A stretch of 64,000 nucleotides of DNA from Silanimonas sp. (lineage in GTDB: Bacteria; Pseudomonadota; Gammaproteobacteria; Xanthomonadales; Xanthomonadaceae), in contig NZ_JAPZSC010000002.1 in the NCBI RefSeq assembly GCF_027531545.1, positions 176,968 through 240,967 of the forward strand. The letters run 5' to 3'. Positions 20,901 through 32,827 of the stretch are shown here, in pieces. The first letter of the stretch is position 1. Each line of letters starts with the position of its first letter. Under the pieces are notes generated by a model. It saw only the letters and a list, made by a program, of their open reading frames with translations. It was not told where the DNA came from and made no database searches. Both the position numbers and the translations under genes were made by a program.

Positions 20901-21277
20901 ATCCGGGCGCCATCAGCCAGATCGTCGGCAACATGGTGAACAACGCGGCGATGCACGCCTTCGACGAGGACGCCGAAGGCACGCTGCGCATCGAGGCGGT
21001 GCGGATCGGCAAGGCCGAGGGCACCGAGGTGGTGCTGTCCTTCGCCGACGATGGGCGCGGCATGGACGAGGCCGTGCGGCGGAAGGTGTTCGAGCCGTTC
21101 TTCACGACGAAGATGGGCCGCGGCGGCACCGGCCTCGGCCTGAACATCGTCTACAACCTGGTGGGCCAGCTGCTCGCTGGGAGCATCAGCGTCGAGAGCC
21201 GGCCGGGCGAGGGCACGCGATTCGAACTGCGCCTGCCCCTGGTGGCGCCGCCTTCGGAGCCCGACGCGGGGCGTTGA
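17927..21277 (+). CDS. two-component-regulator propeller sensor histidine kinase, no receiver domain
   Basis: A 1116-residue membrane sensor. An N-terminal signal/TM (about residues 23-45) is followed by two periplasmic seven-bladed propellers built from Reg_prop repeats (for example GLIWVGSTNGLLRF, GRLWVGLQGFG, QLWVATWGGGLQRL, RLWVGTPLGLWW). A Y_Y_Y-type Ig-like domain ends near 785 and a TM helix spans about 789-808. A coiled coil precedes the dimerisation helix GVAHELNTPLGN with the phospho-acceptor His875. The ATPase domain has N-box NNAAMHAF, G1 DDGRGM, F-box FEPFFTTK and G2 GTGLGL. Unlike many propeller kinases it has no receiver or output domain, and no response regulator is adjacent. 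The ligand is unknown; relatives often sense glycans. Confidence 0.9.
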   Translation: MAEARQGASAIPASAAAQGGRRLSRVVAISAFVVLSCVQAALASATGLSPTPPVFQTIADARAVPNGVITALAEDSDGLIWVGSTNGLLRFDGQRVLHESDRSPALPRAYVQSLHASADGRLWVGLQGFGVWWRDPATGAFVRLPPLDTPSTHRDSGLTPLAITSDGERGAWIADARDGARRIDAEGRWVDGVHLMPGESVRTVLVDRQGTLWLGHRGGLMRLGAGETMSEPVPGFEGRYVYAIHEARDGRLWVGTQAHGASVVERDGSVRHLPLAPAPGGVGHPWVDGFVDWGEGRMWLSTFGGGLEVRDAASGALIERLRQSPGRVGSLGVDRIQSILVDRADQLWVATWGGGLQRLPSGLQALRYLPSGPGGLRHPTINASAPLPDGRLWLAVGDLGIDEVDTRSLRVRRAISVGEALADGTVRSLLWTPDGQFWTAMQEGGVWRAADDAGRFEPVAEDWPERCARTLGVAVGGGVWAGLERGLRRIGADGEAAPPVLREDGQPFDELVWAVLEDDAARLWVGTPLGLWWRPASGGGLRPARTLASAAMPAARAGAESGVLRLEQGPDGTLWMLARDGLYRLQPSTDGVEFERQIEATAVPQGLGDQLVVDRDGIVWTGRVRFDPRARRWQALGPADGLDVANQVWGASLAMGDGQIVFGTSTGLVLLDPSRFRPWAFNPQVVLGTVEADGVALPREPWGWRVPAGTRRLAIGFSGLDYSDPAAVRYRYRLEGQSGGWIAADASQPTATFGGLWPGDYVLVVEATNRVGDWSPHALVLPLRVEARFWQTPAFLLAGLLLLLLAIAGLLRWREALAAKRALRLQALVDLRTVELVQARDDAEAALQELRGTQGKLVEAEKMASLGQMVAGVAHELNTPLGNALVVSSTLHGQAQGVARAAEEGRLKRSDLDSFLRVLGEGSQLVVRSIGRAHELVSSFKQVAVDRSGSKRRRFDLGTVVREALEMEGPILRHARFRVALHVPDGIVMDSYPGAISQIVGNMVNNAAMHAFDEDAEGTLRIEAVRIGKAEGTEVVLSFADDGRGMDEAVRRKVFEPFFTTKMGRGGTGLGLNIVYNLVGQLLAGSISVESRPGEGTRFELRLPLVAPPSEPDAGR

Positions 21278-21303
21278 GCGATGCCGCTGTGCGGCGATGC
21301 GGC

Positions 21304-21618
21304 TTAGGCGCGCTCGTTGAACAGGCTGCCGATGGCGTCCTCGCGTGCGCGGAAGGCCGCGGCATTCGCTTCGAAATCGCGCTGCCCCACGCGGGCGTCG
21401 ATGGCGTCGCTGATCGCCGCCTGGTCGGTGTTGTTGGCTTCGGTGGTGCGCACGGTGCGCGCCTGCACGCCACCGTTCGGGGCCTCGGACTGCTCGACGC
21501 GCAGGCGCTGGGCGCCTTCGGTCTGGCGGTTCGCGGTGTTGCTCGCGGCGGCGTCGACGCGCTGCAGCGCGACGGCCATGCCGGACTGCGAGGCGTTGGA
21601 GGAAATGCCGTTGATCAT
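21304..21618 (-). CDS. short protein with a flagellar-rod-like N-terminus, unknown function
   Basis: A 104-residue soluble protein. The N-terminal pattern ISSNASQSGMAVALQRVDAA followed by ASNTAN resembles the amphipathic helix and SANNIAN motif of flagellar basal-body rod/hook proteins. The rest is polar and lacks the rod or hook body, so a structural flagellar role is doubtful. No flagellar genes lie nearby. It is encoded downstream of gcvP and of another small ORF on the same strand. The gene looks real by amino-acid composition and start; its function is unknown. Confidence 0.55.
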   Translation of the reverse strand: MINGISSNASQSGMAVALQRVDAAASNTANRQTEGAQRLRVEQSEAPNGGVQARTVRTTEANNTDQAAISDAIDARVGQRDFEANAAAFRAREDAIGSLFNERA

Positions 21619-21732
21619 TGGCGCGACCCTCGGGGAAGTGTCCGGAAGCCTACGCCTCCTGCGCCCGGAAACCGTGAAGGCGCACGGGGATTCGGGACCG
21701 TGGCGTCCGCCCCCACGGGGCGGTGCGAAGGC

Positions 21733-21978
21733 TCAGGCGCGGGCGTCGAAGCGCTGGCCGAGGCGGTCGTCACGCCCCTGCAGTGCGGCCGGAAGGGCCG
21801 CCATGCCATTGGCGGCCCCACCATTCACGCGGTTCGCCAGCGCATTCACATCCACCGAGACGGAGGCCATGGCCGGCATCGCGCGAGGCGATTCCAGCCG
21901 GGGCGCGTTCGCCGTCGCCGCCTGCATGAGGGCGAGGGCGGCGTAGGGCGTGGCGGAGCTGATGCGCTCAAGGGGCAT
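21733..21978 (-). CDS. small hypothetical protein downstream of gcvP
   Basis: Eighty-one residues beginning MPLERISSATPYAALALMQAATANAP, with an Ala-rich amphipathic N-terminal helix and a polar C-terminus. It starts three bases after the gcvP stop on the same strand. The N-terminal ISSATPYAALALMQAA helix is loosely similar to that of the next small gene (ISSNASQSGMAVALQRVDAA), which may mean the two are related. No domain is recognised. Confidence 0.45.
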   Translation of the reverse strand: MPLERISSATPYAALALMQAATANAPRLESPRAMPAMASVSVDVNALANRVNGGAANGMAALPAALQGRDDRLGQRFDARA

Positions 21979-21981
21979 GGA

Positions 21982-24873
<2,892 letters not shown>

Positions 24874-24921
24874 GGCGATGTCCGGACGTGATGGAGGGGC
24901 CGCGCGGAAGGCGCGGTGGTG

Positions 24922-25122
24922 CCCCTCTGTCCTTTTGCCTGAGAGTTTGCGAAGCCGGAATCGCGCTTCGCGTGCACCTTCGGCGCCGGGTTCGACCGGT
25001 CTCTCCAGAGTTGCTCGCGCGCGACGGTACGGGGGCCTGAGCGATTACGGGCGTTGCGCCTTCGGCAGCGTGGGCGCCGGGGATCGAGGCCCGGTGCCAC
25101 CGCTTCTCCCGCCGCGAGCAAG
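24922..25122 (-). ncRNA. tandem glycine riboswitch upstream of gcvP
   Basis: Read on the minus strand, the leader has two similar aptamers. The first has the GCCGAAGG-GCAA block near 25065 and the closing GCTCAGG block near 25030. The second has GGAGAGACCGG near 25000, GCCGAAGGTGCA near 24978 and the diagnostic 3' signature CTCTCAGGCAAAAGGACAGAGG ending near 24924. These are the conserved core elements of the glycine riboswitch. In bacteria this RNA normally turns on the glycine cleavage system when glycine is high, which fits gcvP 50 bases further on. Confidence 0.9.
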
Positions 25123-25131
25123 AGCCCGCGG

Positions 25132-25137
25132 AGTATA
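25132..25137 (-). promoter_or_regulatory. candidate -10 box for the riboswitch-gcvP transcript
   Basis: TATACT on the minus strand lies about 10 bases before the 5' edge of the riboswitch, the right place for a start site. No good -35 hexamer was found 16-18 bases upstream. Confidence 0.45.
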
Positions 25138-25226
25138 GCCGGCGGCACCCGTGACGGGCCGGTCGCGAACCCTGAGACAGGCATCGATTCCCATCGGCAG
25201 ACGCCGGCCCGCCGGCTTCACGATAG

Positions 25227-25242
25227 CCACATTTTTGTGTGG
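25227..25242 (+). promoter_or_regulatory. palindrome upstream of imuA, candidate operator
   Basis: CCACA and TGTGG arms flank a six-base T-rich centre (TTTTTG), 31 bases before the imuA ATG in an otherwise GC-rich gap. Its position suits a repressor site for the SOS mutasome, but it does not match the E. coli LexA box (CTGT-N8-ACAG). The identity of the binding protein is unknown. Confidence 0.35.
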
Positions 25243-25272
25243 TACTTTCCTCTGCCGGATCGGTGACCTGCC

Positions 25273-25959
25273 ATGCCTGCCGCCCTTGCTTCCCTCGATA
25301 CCTTGATCCACGAGCGCCGCCTCTGGCCGGCCGCGGGGCAGGCGGCCGGGCGGCCGGGGGAGCCCACCGGCCATGCCCCGCTCGACGCCGCGCTGCCGGG
25401 CGGTGGCTGGCCCGGCGCGTCGCTGCTCGAGCTGCTGCTGCCGATGGATGGCGTGGGTGAACTGCGCCTGCTGCTGCCCACCCTGGTGCGGCTGGCGCGG
25501 CAGGGCCGCAGCCTGCTGATGGTGGCGCCGCCCTACCTGCCGTATGCGCCGGCACTGGCCGCGGCCGGGCTCGATCTGGCGCGACTGCGCGTGGTGCGGG
25601 CCGAGGGCCGCGATGCGCTGTGGGCTGCCGAGCAGGGCTTGCGCTCCGGGGCCTGCGGCGCGGTGCTGTGTTGGCCGCAGGGCGCGGATGATCGCGCCTT
25701 GCGCCGGCTCTCGGTGGCGGCCGAGCAGGGCGATGCCCTGGGTTTCGCCTTCCGGCCCCTGCGCGCCCTGCAACAGCCCTCGCCGGCGGCCCTGCGGATG
25801 GAATTGATGCCCGGCGATCGCGTGCACCTGCACAAGTGCCGCGGCGGGGCCGTGCCGGCCGCAGCGGTGGCGTGGGGCGCCACATCGGACGTGCCGACGC
25901 GCGCAATGGTCGATGCGTCGAGCCCGTCACCACGCGTCGCGCTGCGCGCCGTGCACTGA
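25273..25959 (+). CDS. imuA: ImuA-type RecA-like mutasome protein (SulA/RecA-like)
   Basis: A 228-residue protein that opens the imuA-imuB-dnaE2 cassette. Family features are the N-terminal LIHERRLWPA segment, the GWPGASLLELLLP block near residue 45 and the RecA-like core, with no intact Walker A. ImuA is needed with ImuB and DnaE2 for error-prone lesion bypass in several bacteria; its exact role is still being worked out. A short T-rich palindrome in the promoter region may be an operator. imuB starts 15 bases later. Confidence 0.85.
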   Translation: MPAALASLDTLIHERRLWPAAGQAAGRPGEPTGHAPLDAALPGGGWPGASLLELLLPMDGVGELRLLLPTLVRLARQGRSLLMVAPPYLPYAPALAAAGLDLARLRVVRAEGRDALWAAEQGLRSGACGAVLCWPQGADDRALRRLSVAAEQGDALGFAFRPLRALQQPSPAALRMELMPGDRVHLHKCRGGAVPAAAVAWGATSDVPTRAMVDASSPSPRVALRAVH

Positions 25960-25974
25960 GGTTCCGGCGCTCCC

Positions 25975-27444
25975 ATGCCCACGAGCCCGCCGTCCTTCCG
26001 TCCCGCCTCGCCGTGGTGGTGCGCCTTGCACCTGCCGCAACTCGCGCTGGATGCCGAAGCACGCCATCGCCGCGCGCTGCAGGCTTTTGATGACGAGTCG
26101 CCTTGGGCGCTGACCGATGGGCCGCAGCAGCGGCGCGTCCATGCCGCGAATGCCACTGCCCGCGCGCAAGGCGTGCACGCCGGGCAAGCGGTGGCCAGCG
26201 CGCAACTGCTGTGCCCGGGGCTCGCGCTGGCCGCCCACCAACCGGTGCGCGACGCCGCGCTGCGCGAGTGGCTGGCCGCTTACGCCTACGGCTTCTCGGC
26301 CGAAGTGAGCCTGCGCGAACCCGACACCGTGCTGTTCGAAGCCGGACGCTCGCTCGGCCTGTTCGGGCCGTGGCCGCGCTGGCAGCAGCGCCTGCGCGAC
26401 GAACTCGCCGGCTGCGGCGTGCAGGTGCGGATCGCCTGCGCCCCCACGCCGCTGGCCGCGCGCGGGCTGGCGCGGGCGCACGATGGCCTCGCCGTGGCCG
26501 ACGCCACCCAGCTCCAACGTCTGCTGGCGCGCCTGCCGCTGGGTTTGGCCGGCCTGCCCGATGACGCGCTGCGCCTGCTCGAACGCAGCGGCTTCAAGCG
26601 CCTCGGCGACGTGCTGGCCCTGCCGCGTGCCGCGCTGGCGAAGCGCATCGGTCCGACGGTGCTCGACCGGCTCGACCGCCTCATCGGCCGCGCGCCCGAT
26701 CCGCTGCCCCTGTACGAGCCTCCCACGCGCTACGCCGCCCGTCTCGATTTCGACCATCCGCTCGCCGACGCGACGGTGCTGGTGTTTCCGTTGCGGCGGC
26801 TGCTGCAGGAGTTCGCGCTGTTCCTCGTGCAGCGCGACGGCGGCGTGCCCGGCTTCCGGCTGGTGTTCGGCCACGAGGACGGCGTCGCCCCGACGCGTCT
26901 CGAGGTTCGCCTGGCCGCGCCGGAGCGCGATGCCGCGCGGCTGTTCGACCTCGCGCGCCTGAAGCTGGACAGCGCGCGCCTGCCAGCGCCGGCAGTCAGC
27001 CTCGGCTTGGAGGCGGACGAACTGCCCGGTTTCCATCCCGAGCATCGCGATCTGTTCGAGGCACGAACGCGCGGTGGCGATGCCGGCCTGCTCGACAGCC
27101 GCCTGCGCGCGCGGCTCGGCGATGCGGCCGTGCAGGGCCTGGCCGTGGTCGACACGCATCGCCCGGAAGCCGCGTGGTGCTGGGTCGACACGCCGCGCAC
27201 GCGCCTGCCGGCGCTGGCCGAGGGGCCGCGGCCGCTATGGCTCATCGACCCGCCCATCGTGCTGCGCGAGGCGGTGGCGGACGTGCTTGCCGGCCCCGAG
27301 CGCATCGAAACCGCGTGGTGGGACGACGAACCCGTGCGTCGTGATTACTACCGCCTTCGCACCCGCAGCGGCCAGGAGGCCTGGGCCTTCCGGCCGGTGG
27401 GCGGCGAGGGCGGGCCGTGGTGGCTGCATGGCTGGTTCGCCTGA
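25975..27444 (+). CDS. imuB: ImuB, catalytically degenerate Y-family polymerase-like protein
   Basis: A 489-residue Y-family (DinB-like) protein. The palm and little-finger architecture is retained, but the usual DMDAFFA metal-binding motif reads [11 protein letters not shown] and the SIDEAY-like motif reads [11 protein letters not shown], so the catalytic acidic residues are missing. This matches the ImuB scaffold role, in which it bridges DnaE2 to the beta clamp. The long C-terminus includes the [14 protein letters not shown] block typical of ImuB. It overlaps dnaE2 by 17 bases, suggesting tight coupling. Confidence 0.88.
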   Translation: MPTSPPSFRPASPWWCALHLPQLALDAEARHRRALQAFDDESPWALTDGPQQRRVHAANATARAQGVHAGQAVASAQLLCPGLALAAHQPVRDAALREWLAAYAYGFSAEVSLREPDTVLFEAGRSLGLFGPWPRWQQRLRDELAGCGVQVRIACAPTPLAARGLARAHDGLAVADATQLQRLLARLPLGLAGLPDDALRLLERSGFKRLGDVLALPRAALAKRIGPTVLDRLDRLIGRAPDPLPLYEPPTRYAARLDFDHPLADATVLVFPLRRLLQEFALFLVQRDGGVPGFRLVFGHEDGVAPTRLEVRLAAPERDAARLFDLARLKLDSARLPAPAVSLGLEADELPGFHPEHRDLFEARTRGGDAGLLDSRLRARLGDAAVQGLAVVDTHRPEAAWCWVDTPRTRLPALAEGPRPLWLIDPPIVLREAVADVLAGPERIETAWWDDEPVRRDYYRLRTRSGQEAWAFRPVGGEGGPWWLHGWFA

Positions 27445-30400
27445 GGGGCGCGCGACGAAGGCCGCGCTCCCGGAGTACGCCGAGCTGCACTGCCTGTCGG
27501 CGTTCTCGTTCCAGCGCGGCGCGTCCACGGCACTGGAACTGTTCGAGCGCGCGAAGGTGCTGGGCTATCGCGCGTTGGCGATCACCGACGAATGCAGTTT
27601 CGCCGGCCTCGTGCGCGGCTTGGAGGCCAGCGAGGCCACGGGCCTGCCGCTGGTCTGCGGCACCGAAGTGCAGCTCGTCGATGGGCCGACGCTGGTGCTG
27701 CTGGTCGAATCCACGCGCGGTTACGAGCGGCTTTCCGCGCTGATCACCACCGCACGGCGGCGCGCGGCGAAGGGCAGCTACGCGCTGCATCGCGCCGATC
27801 TCGAGGCCGCGTTCGGCGAGGGCGGGGAGGAGGGCGATCACGGCGTGTTCGCGCTGTGGCTGCCGACGGCGGAGGCGCTGGGCGTTGGCCGTTCCATCGA
27901 CACCGCCGCGTGGCTGCGCGGCCTGTTCCCCGATCGCCTCTGGCTGGGCGCACAGCTGCATCGCGGCGCCGACGACGACGCGCGCCGCGAAGCGATCGCC
28001 ACGCTGGCCGCCCACTGTGGCCTCCCCGTCGTCGCCTGTGGCGACGTGCACATGCACGTGCGCCGCCGCCGCGGCCTGCAGGACGTGCTGTGCGCGCTGC
28101 GCCACCGCGCCACGCTGCGCGAGACCGGGCGTCGCCTGTTCGCCAACGGCGAGCGCCACCTGCGCACCCGGCAGGCGCTGGCGGCGATCTTCCCGAGGGC
28201 GTGGCTGGAGGAAAGCACGGCCATCGCCGCGCGCTGCCGGTTCCGCTTGCGCGACCTGAAGTACGACTACCCCTGCGAACTGGTGCCCGAGGGCGAGACG
28301 CCATCGAGCTGGCTGGCCACGCTCACTTGGGACGGTGCCGCGCTGCGTTGGCCTGACGGCCTGCCGGAGAAAGTGCGCACGCAGATCGAGGCCGAGCTCA
28401 CGCTGATCAAGGCGCTGAAGTACGAAGCCTTCTTCCTCACCGTGCACGACCTCGTGGTGTTCGCGCGCTCGCGCGGCATCCTCTGCCAGGGGCGCGGCTC
28501 GGCGGCGAATTCGGCGGTCTGCTACGCGCTCGGCATCACCGCCGTCGATCCCGCGCGCGCCAACCTGCTGTTCGGCCGTTTCCTCTCGAAGGAGCGCGAC
28601 GAGCCGCCCGACATCGACGTCGACTTCGAGCACGAGCGCCGCGAGGAGGTCATCCAGTACGTCTACGCCAAGTACGGCCGCGAGCGCGCGGCGCTGGCCG
28701 CGACGGTTATCACCTACGGGCCGAAGAGCGCGCTGCGCGACGTCGGCCGGGTGATGGGCCTGCCCGAGGACCAGCTCGCCGAGCTCTCCGCCGCGGTCGG
28801 CCACGCCGAGGATTTCGACGTGTGGAAGGCGCGCTGTCGCGAGCGCGGGCTCGACCCGGACGGCCGGCTGCTGGCCAAGGTGCTGCTGCTGGCGCACGAG
28901 CTGCTCGGCCACCCGCGGCACCTGTCGCAGCACGTCGGCGGCTTCGTCATCAGCGATGCGCCGCTGTCGAAGCTGGTGCCGGTCGAGAACGCCGCGATGC
29001 CCGAGCGCACCATCATCCAGTGGGACAAGGACGACCTCGAGACGCTCGGCCTGTTGAAGGTCGACGTGCTGGCGCTGGGCATGCTGAGCGCGATCCGCCG
29101 CTGCCTCGACCTGCTGCGTGCGAACGGCCGGCGGCACCTCGAGCTGGCGACGATCCCGGCGGAAGACGCCGAGACGTACCGGATGATCCAGCGGGCCGAC
29201 ACGCTGGGCGTGTTCCAGATCGAATCGCGCGCGCAGATGACCATGCTGCCGCGCCTGAAGCCACGCACCTTCTACGACCTCGTCATCGAAGTGGCCATCG
29301 TCCGGCCCGGCCCCATCCAGGGCGGCATGGTGCACCCCTACCTGCGGCGTCGGCAGGGCATCGACCCGGTGCTCTACCCGTCGAAGGCGCTGGAAACGGT
29401 GCTCGGCCGGACCCTTGGCGTGCCGCTGTTCCAGGAGCAGGTGATGGAGATCGCGATGGTGGCGGCCGGCTACACGGCCGGCGAGGCCGATGAGCTGCGC
29501 CGCTCGATGGCGGCATGGAAGCGCCGCGGCGGCCTCGAGCACCATCGCCAGCGCCTGCTCGCGGGCATGGCCGAGCGCGGCTACCCGCCGGATTTCGCCG
29601 AACAGATCTTCGAGCAGGTGAAGGGCTTCGGCAGCTACGGTTTCCCGGAATCGCACGCCGCCAGTTTCGCCCTGCTCACCTACGCGAGCTGCTGGCTGAA
29701 ATGCCACGAGCCCGCGGCCTTCGCCTGCGCGCTGCTGAACGCGCAGCCGCTGGGCTTCTACACCACCGCGCAGATCGTGCAGGACGCGCGGCGCCACGGC
29801 ATCGCGGTGCATCCCGTCGATGTGCGCTACAGCGGGGTGGAATCCAGCCTGGCGCCGGAGGCGGGGGCATCGTCTCCGATGTCACGGGCGGCGCGTTCCG
29901 GGGCTGCCTCCCAACCCGCGATCCGCCTTGGCCTCCGCGAGGTGGGTTCGCTGCCGCGCGAGGCCGCCGAGCGCGTGGTCGTGGCCCGTGCCCATGCGCC
30001 GTTCCACGACATCGAGGACCTCTGCCGGCGTGCCGAACTCGACGAGCGCGCCCGCGCCGCACTCGCCGAGGCCGATGCGCTGCGCGGGCTCAGCGGCCAC
30101 CGCCATCGGGCGCGCTGGGCCATGGCCGGCGTGGAGGAGGGCACGCTGCCGCTGTTCGCCGAATTGCCTGCGACCGACGAGGGGCGGCTGGTGATCCGTC
30201 CGCCCACGGCCAGCGAGACCACGCTCGCCGATTACGCCAGCACCGGGCTCACGCTCAACGCGCATCCCATGGCGCTGTTGCGCTCGCAGCTGCGGGCCCG
30301 CGGCTACCTCGACCATCGCGCCCTGCACCGCCTCGTCGCGCCACGCCGCACGCGCACCGCCGGCCTCGTCACCCTGCGCCAGCGGCCGCAGACCGCGAAC

Positions 30401-30640
30401 GGCACATGGTTCCTGACATTAGAAGACGAGCACGGCCTCACCAACCTGATCTGCTGGCGCGCCGTGGTCGAGCGCTACCGTCGCGCCATCGTCGAATCGC
30501 AGCTGCTCGGGGCGCGCGGGCGTTGGGAGGCGCACGAGGGCGTCACGCATCTGATCGTCGAGCACGTGGAGCCCTTGGACGACCTGCTCGCCACGCTCGA
30601 CGGCAAGCCGCTGGTGGTCGAGCACCGCAGCTTCCGCTAG
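27428..30640 (+). CDS. dnaE2: error-prone DNA polymerase DnaE2
   Basis: A 1070-residue C-family polymerase. It has an N-terminal PHP domain opening [15 protein letters not shown], the catalytic palm with the aspartate triad PDIDVDF (Asp395, 397, 399), finger blocks such as [10 protein letters not shown] and [12 protein letters not shown], and a C-terminal OB-type domain near 950-1050. DnaE2 extends past damaged bases with ImuA and ImuB. The start inside imuB (ATG 27428) matches the family N-terminus. An Ala/Ser-rich stretch at about residues 810-830 looks like a lineage-specific linker. No lexA gene is adjacent. Confidence 0.93.
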   Translation: MAGSPEGRATKAALPEYAELHCLSAFSFQRGASTALELFERAKVLGYRALAITDECSFAGLVRGLEASEATGLPLVCGTEVQLVDGPTLVLLVESTRGYERLSALITTARRRAAKGSYALHRADLEAAFGEGGEEGDHGVFALWLPTAEALGVGRSIDTAAWLRGLFPDRLWLGAQLHRGADDDARREAIATLAAHCGLPVVACGDVHMHVRRRRGLQDVLCALRHRATLRETGRRLFANGERHLRTRQALAAIFPRAWLEESTAIAARCRFRLRDLKYDYPCELVPEGETPSSWLATLTWDGAALRWPDGLPEKVRTQIEAELTLIKALKYEAFFLTVHDLVVFARSRGILCQGRGSAANSAVCYALGITAVDPARANLLFGRFLSKERDEPPDIDVDFEHERREEVIQYVYAKYGRERAALAATVITYGPKSALRDVGRVMGLPEDQLAELSAAVGHAEDFDVWKARCRERGLDPDGRLLAKVLLLAHELLGHPRHLSQHVGGFVISDAPLSKLVPVENAAMPERTIIQWDKDDLETLGLLKVDVLALGMLSAIRRCLDLLRANGRRHLELATIPAEDAETYRMIQRADTLGVFQIESRAQMTMLPRLKPRTFYDLVIEVAIVRPGPIQGGMVHPYLRRRQGIDPVLYPSKALETVLGRTLGVPLFQEQVMEIAMVAAGYTAGEADELRRSMAAWKRRGGLEHHRQRLLAGMAERGYPPDFAEQIFEQVKGFGSYGFPESHAASFALLTYASCWLKCHEPAAFACALLNAQPLGFYTTAQIVQDARRHGIAVHPVDVRYSGVESSLAPEAGASSPMSRAARSGAASQPAIRLGLREVGSLPREAAERVVVARAHAPFHDIEDLCRRAELDERARAALAEADALRGLSGHRHRARWAMAGVEEGTLPLFAELPATDEGRLVIRPPTASETTLADYASTGLTLNAHPMALLRSQLRARGYLDHRALHRLVAPRRTRTAGLVTLRQRPQTANGTWFLTLEDEHGLTNLICWRAVVERYRRAIVESQLLGARGRWEAHEGVTHLIVEHVEPLDDLLATLDGKPLVVEHRSFR

Positions 30641-30695
30641 CCCCGTTTCCGGTATGCCTCCCCGTTCCCCGAGGGCTGCTAGAGTCGGCGGTCCA

Positions 30696-32099
30696 ATGAA
30701 CTCGACAGACCACCCGATGAGCGACACCTACGCCCCCCTGCCCACCGTCAACGCCCGCATCAGCCCGCGCGGCGGCCTCGACATCCTGTCGCGCGCCGAG
30801 ATCGCGCGCCTGACCGATGCCACGCAGGGCAGCGGCCTCAGCGAGACCCTGCGCCGCTGCGCGCTGGCCGTGCTCACGGTCGGCTCCGATTCCGACGATC
30901 CGCGCGCTGCTTCCGCGCGCTACCCCGACTTCCAGATCGAGGTCCAGCAGATGGACCGCGGCATCCGCCTCGAGCTGAAGAACGCGCCGGCGCTGGCCTT
31001 CGTGGACGGCGAGCTGATCCGCGGCGTCGCCGACCTGCTGTTCGCCGTCGTACGTGACATCGCCTACACGGCCATCGAGGTGCAGAGCGGGCAGTTCGAC
31101 TTCGAGACCTCCGAGGGCCTCACCAGCGCCGTGTTCGAGATCCTGCGCAACGCCCGCGCCATGCGCCCGCACCAGGACCCGAACCTCGTGGTCTGCTGGG
31201 GCGGCCACTCGATCGGCCGCGAGGAGTACCTGTACACCAAGAAGGTCGGCTACGAGTTGGGCCTGCGCGGCCTCGACATCTGCACCGGCTGCGGCCCGGG
31301 CGCGATGAAGGGCCCGATGAAGGGCGCGACGATCGCCCACGCCAAACAGCGCCAGCGCAATCCGCGCTACATCGGCATGACCGAGCCGGGGATCATCGCG
31401 GCGGAATCGCCGAACCCGATCGTCAACCAGCTGGTGATCATGCCGGACATCGAGAAGCGCCTCGAAGGCTTCGTGCGCCTCGGGCACGGCATCATCGTGT
31501 TCCCGGGCGGCGTCGGCACCGCCGAGGAGATCCTCTACCTGCTCGGCATCCTGCTGCACCCCGACAACGCCGGCGTGCCGTTCCCGCTGGTGTTCACCGG
31601 CCCGAAGGCCTCGGCGGCGTACTTCGAGCAGATCGACCGCTTCATCCGCCTCACGCTCGGCGACGAGGCGGCGACGCGCTACAAGATCATCGTGGAAGAC
31701 CCGGTGGCCGTGGCCAAGGCGATGAAGGACGGCATGAAGCAGGTGCGCGAGCACCGCATCGCCAACCGCGACGCCTTCTTCTTCAACTGGACGCTGAAGA
31801 TCCCGTTCGCATTCCAGCAGCCTTTCGAACCCGACCACGCCGCGATGTCCGCCCTCGACCTGCACTTCGGTCGACCTGTGCATGAACTCGCCGCCGACTT
31901 GCGCCGCGCCTTCTCCGGCATCGTCGCCGGCAATGTGAAAGAGCCGGGCATGCGCCGCATCGAGCAGCACGGCCCGTTCGAGATCCACGGCGACAAGGCC
32001 ATCATGGCCAGCCTCGACGACCTGCTGCGCGCCTTCGTCGAGCAGCGCCGCATGAAGATGTCGGGCGAGTACAAGCCCTGTTATCGCGTGGTGGCCTGA
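30696..32099 (+). CDS. ppnN: nucleotide 5'-monophosphate nucleosidase PpnN (LOG family)
   Basis: A 467-residue protein of the YgdH/PpnN type, which cleaves purine and pyrimidine nucleoside monophosphates to base and ribose 5-phosphate and is allosterically regulated by (p)ppGpp in E. coli. The LOG-family motif PGGVGTAEE (PGGxGTxxE) lies in the central Rossmann part, with the GPGAMKGPMKGA block before it. The start is uncertain: ATG 30696 or ATG 30717, the second giving 460 residues against about 454 in E. coli. Confidence 0.9.
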   Translation: MNSTDHPMSDTYAPLPTVNARISPRGGLDILSRAEIARLTDATQGSGLSETLRRCALAVLTVGSDSDDPRAASARYPDFQIEVQQMDRGIRLELKNAPALAFVDGELIRGVADLLFAVVRDIAYTAIEVQSGQFDFETSEGLTSAVFEILRNARAMRPHQDPNLVVCWGGHSIGREEYLYTKKVGYELGLRGLDICTGCGPGAMKGPMKGATIAHAKQRQRNPRYIGMTEPGIIAAESPNPIVNQLVIMPDIEKRLEGFVRLGHGIIVFPGGVGTAEEILYLLGILLHPDNAGVPFPLVFTGPKASAAYFEQIDRFIRLTLGDEAATRYKIIVEDPVAVAKAMKDGMKQVREHRIANRDAFFFNWTLKIPFAFQQPFEPDHAAMSALDLHFGRPVHELAADLRRAFSGIVAGNVKEPGMRRIEQHGPFEIHGDKAIMASLDDLLRAFVEQRRMKMSGEYKPCYRVVA

Positions 32100-32305
32100 G
32101 GCGGAGAGGCGGGGCTGGCACCCTGGCGTGAAGGCGCCGGGGTAACGCCGGAGGCCGGCAAGGCAGGGGGGCGGACCGTGCCCACCGTCCCGGTTTGCTG
32201 CGCTGCCGCGACGCTCGTCCCCCCCGGATCACCGGTCGTCGGGCCGGCAGGGACAGTGCCTGAGGGCGTTGCTATGGTGCCCCCGTGAAAAACGAGAAGG
32301 CGTCC

Positions 32306-32827
32306 ATGTCCCGCATCCCCTTCCAGGCCTCGCAAGGCGTCACCCTGCTGGAATTGATGATCACCGTCGCGATCATCGCCATCCTCGGGTCGATTGCCCT
32401 GCCGAGCTTCAGCAGCGCCCTGCAGTCGAACCGCGTGGCGACGACCAGCAACGAGTTCATGGCCTCGGTGGCCTACGCGCGCTCGGAAGCGATGCGCAAC
32501 AACCGCGGCGCCGTGATGTGCCCCAGCACGGACGGCTCGTCCTGTGGCGGTACCTGGGCCGACGGCTGGATCGTCTGGGCCGACCAGAACGCCAACGGCA
32601 CGCGCGAGGATCCGGCCGAGCCGGTCCTGCGCCGCCAGCAGTCGCTTGACAAGCAGACGGCGCCGGGCAATACCCCCATTCGCTTCTCACCGCGCGGCAC
32701 CGTCGCCTCCGGCGCCGCCAGCGTTGTCGTGCAGCCGGTGGGTTGCACCACCAGCCAGCCCTTCCGCCGCACTTTGGAAGTCCTCGGCGGCGGCATGGTC
32801 CGCATCTCGAAGGGGAACTGCGCGTGA
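32306..32827 (+). CDS. fimT: GspH/FimT-type minor pilin
   Basis: A 173-residue prepilin. A basic leader ends QG before the N-methylation helix VTLLELMITVAIIAILGSIAL, with the conserved Glu at +5. The body has the FimT/GspH pattern with a C-terminal disulfide-rich region (CPSTDGSSCGG, later VGCTTSQP and NC). ATG 32306 follows a GAGAAGG ribosome-binding site; a GTG at 32285 is less likely. It starts a six-gene minor pilin operon ending at 39519. These pilins prime type IV pilus assembly with PilY1. Confidence 0.88.
   Translation: MSRIPFQASQGVTLLELMITVAIIAILGSIALPSFSSALQSNRVATTSNEFMASVAYARSEAMRNNRGAVMCPSTDGSSCGGTWADGWIVWADQNANGTREDPAEPVLRRQQSLDKQTAPGNTPIRFSPRGTVASGAASVVVQPVGCTTSQPFRRTLEVLGGGMVRISKGNCA

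Noticed and set aside
25975..27444. imuB as an active DNA polymerase IV/V
   Set aside because: The metal-binding acidic motifs of Y-family polymerases are replaced by non-acidic residues, and the gene context is that of ImuB.
32100..32305. Sigma-54 promoter before the pilin operon (TGGCAC and TTGC elements seen)
   Set aside because: No GG and GC pair has the required 10-base spacing; the elements belong to different frames of the motif.
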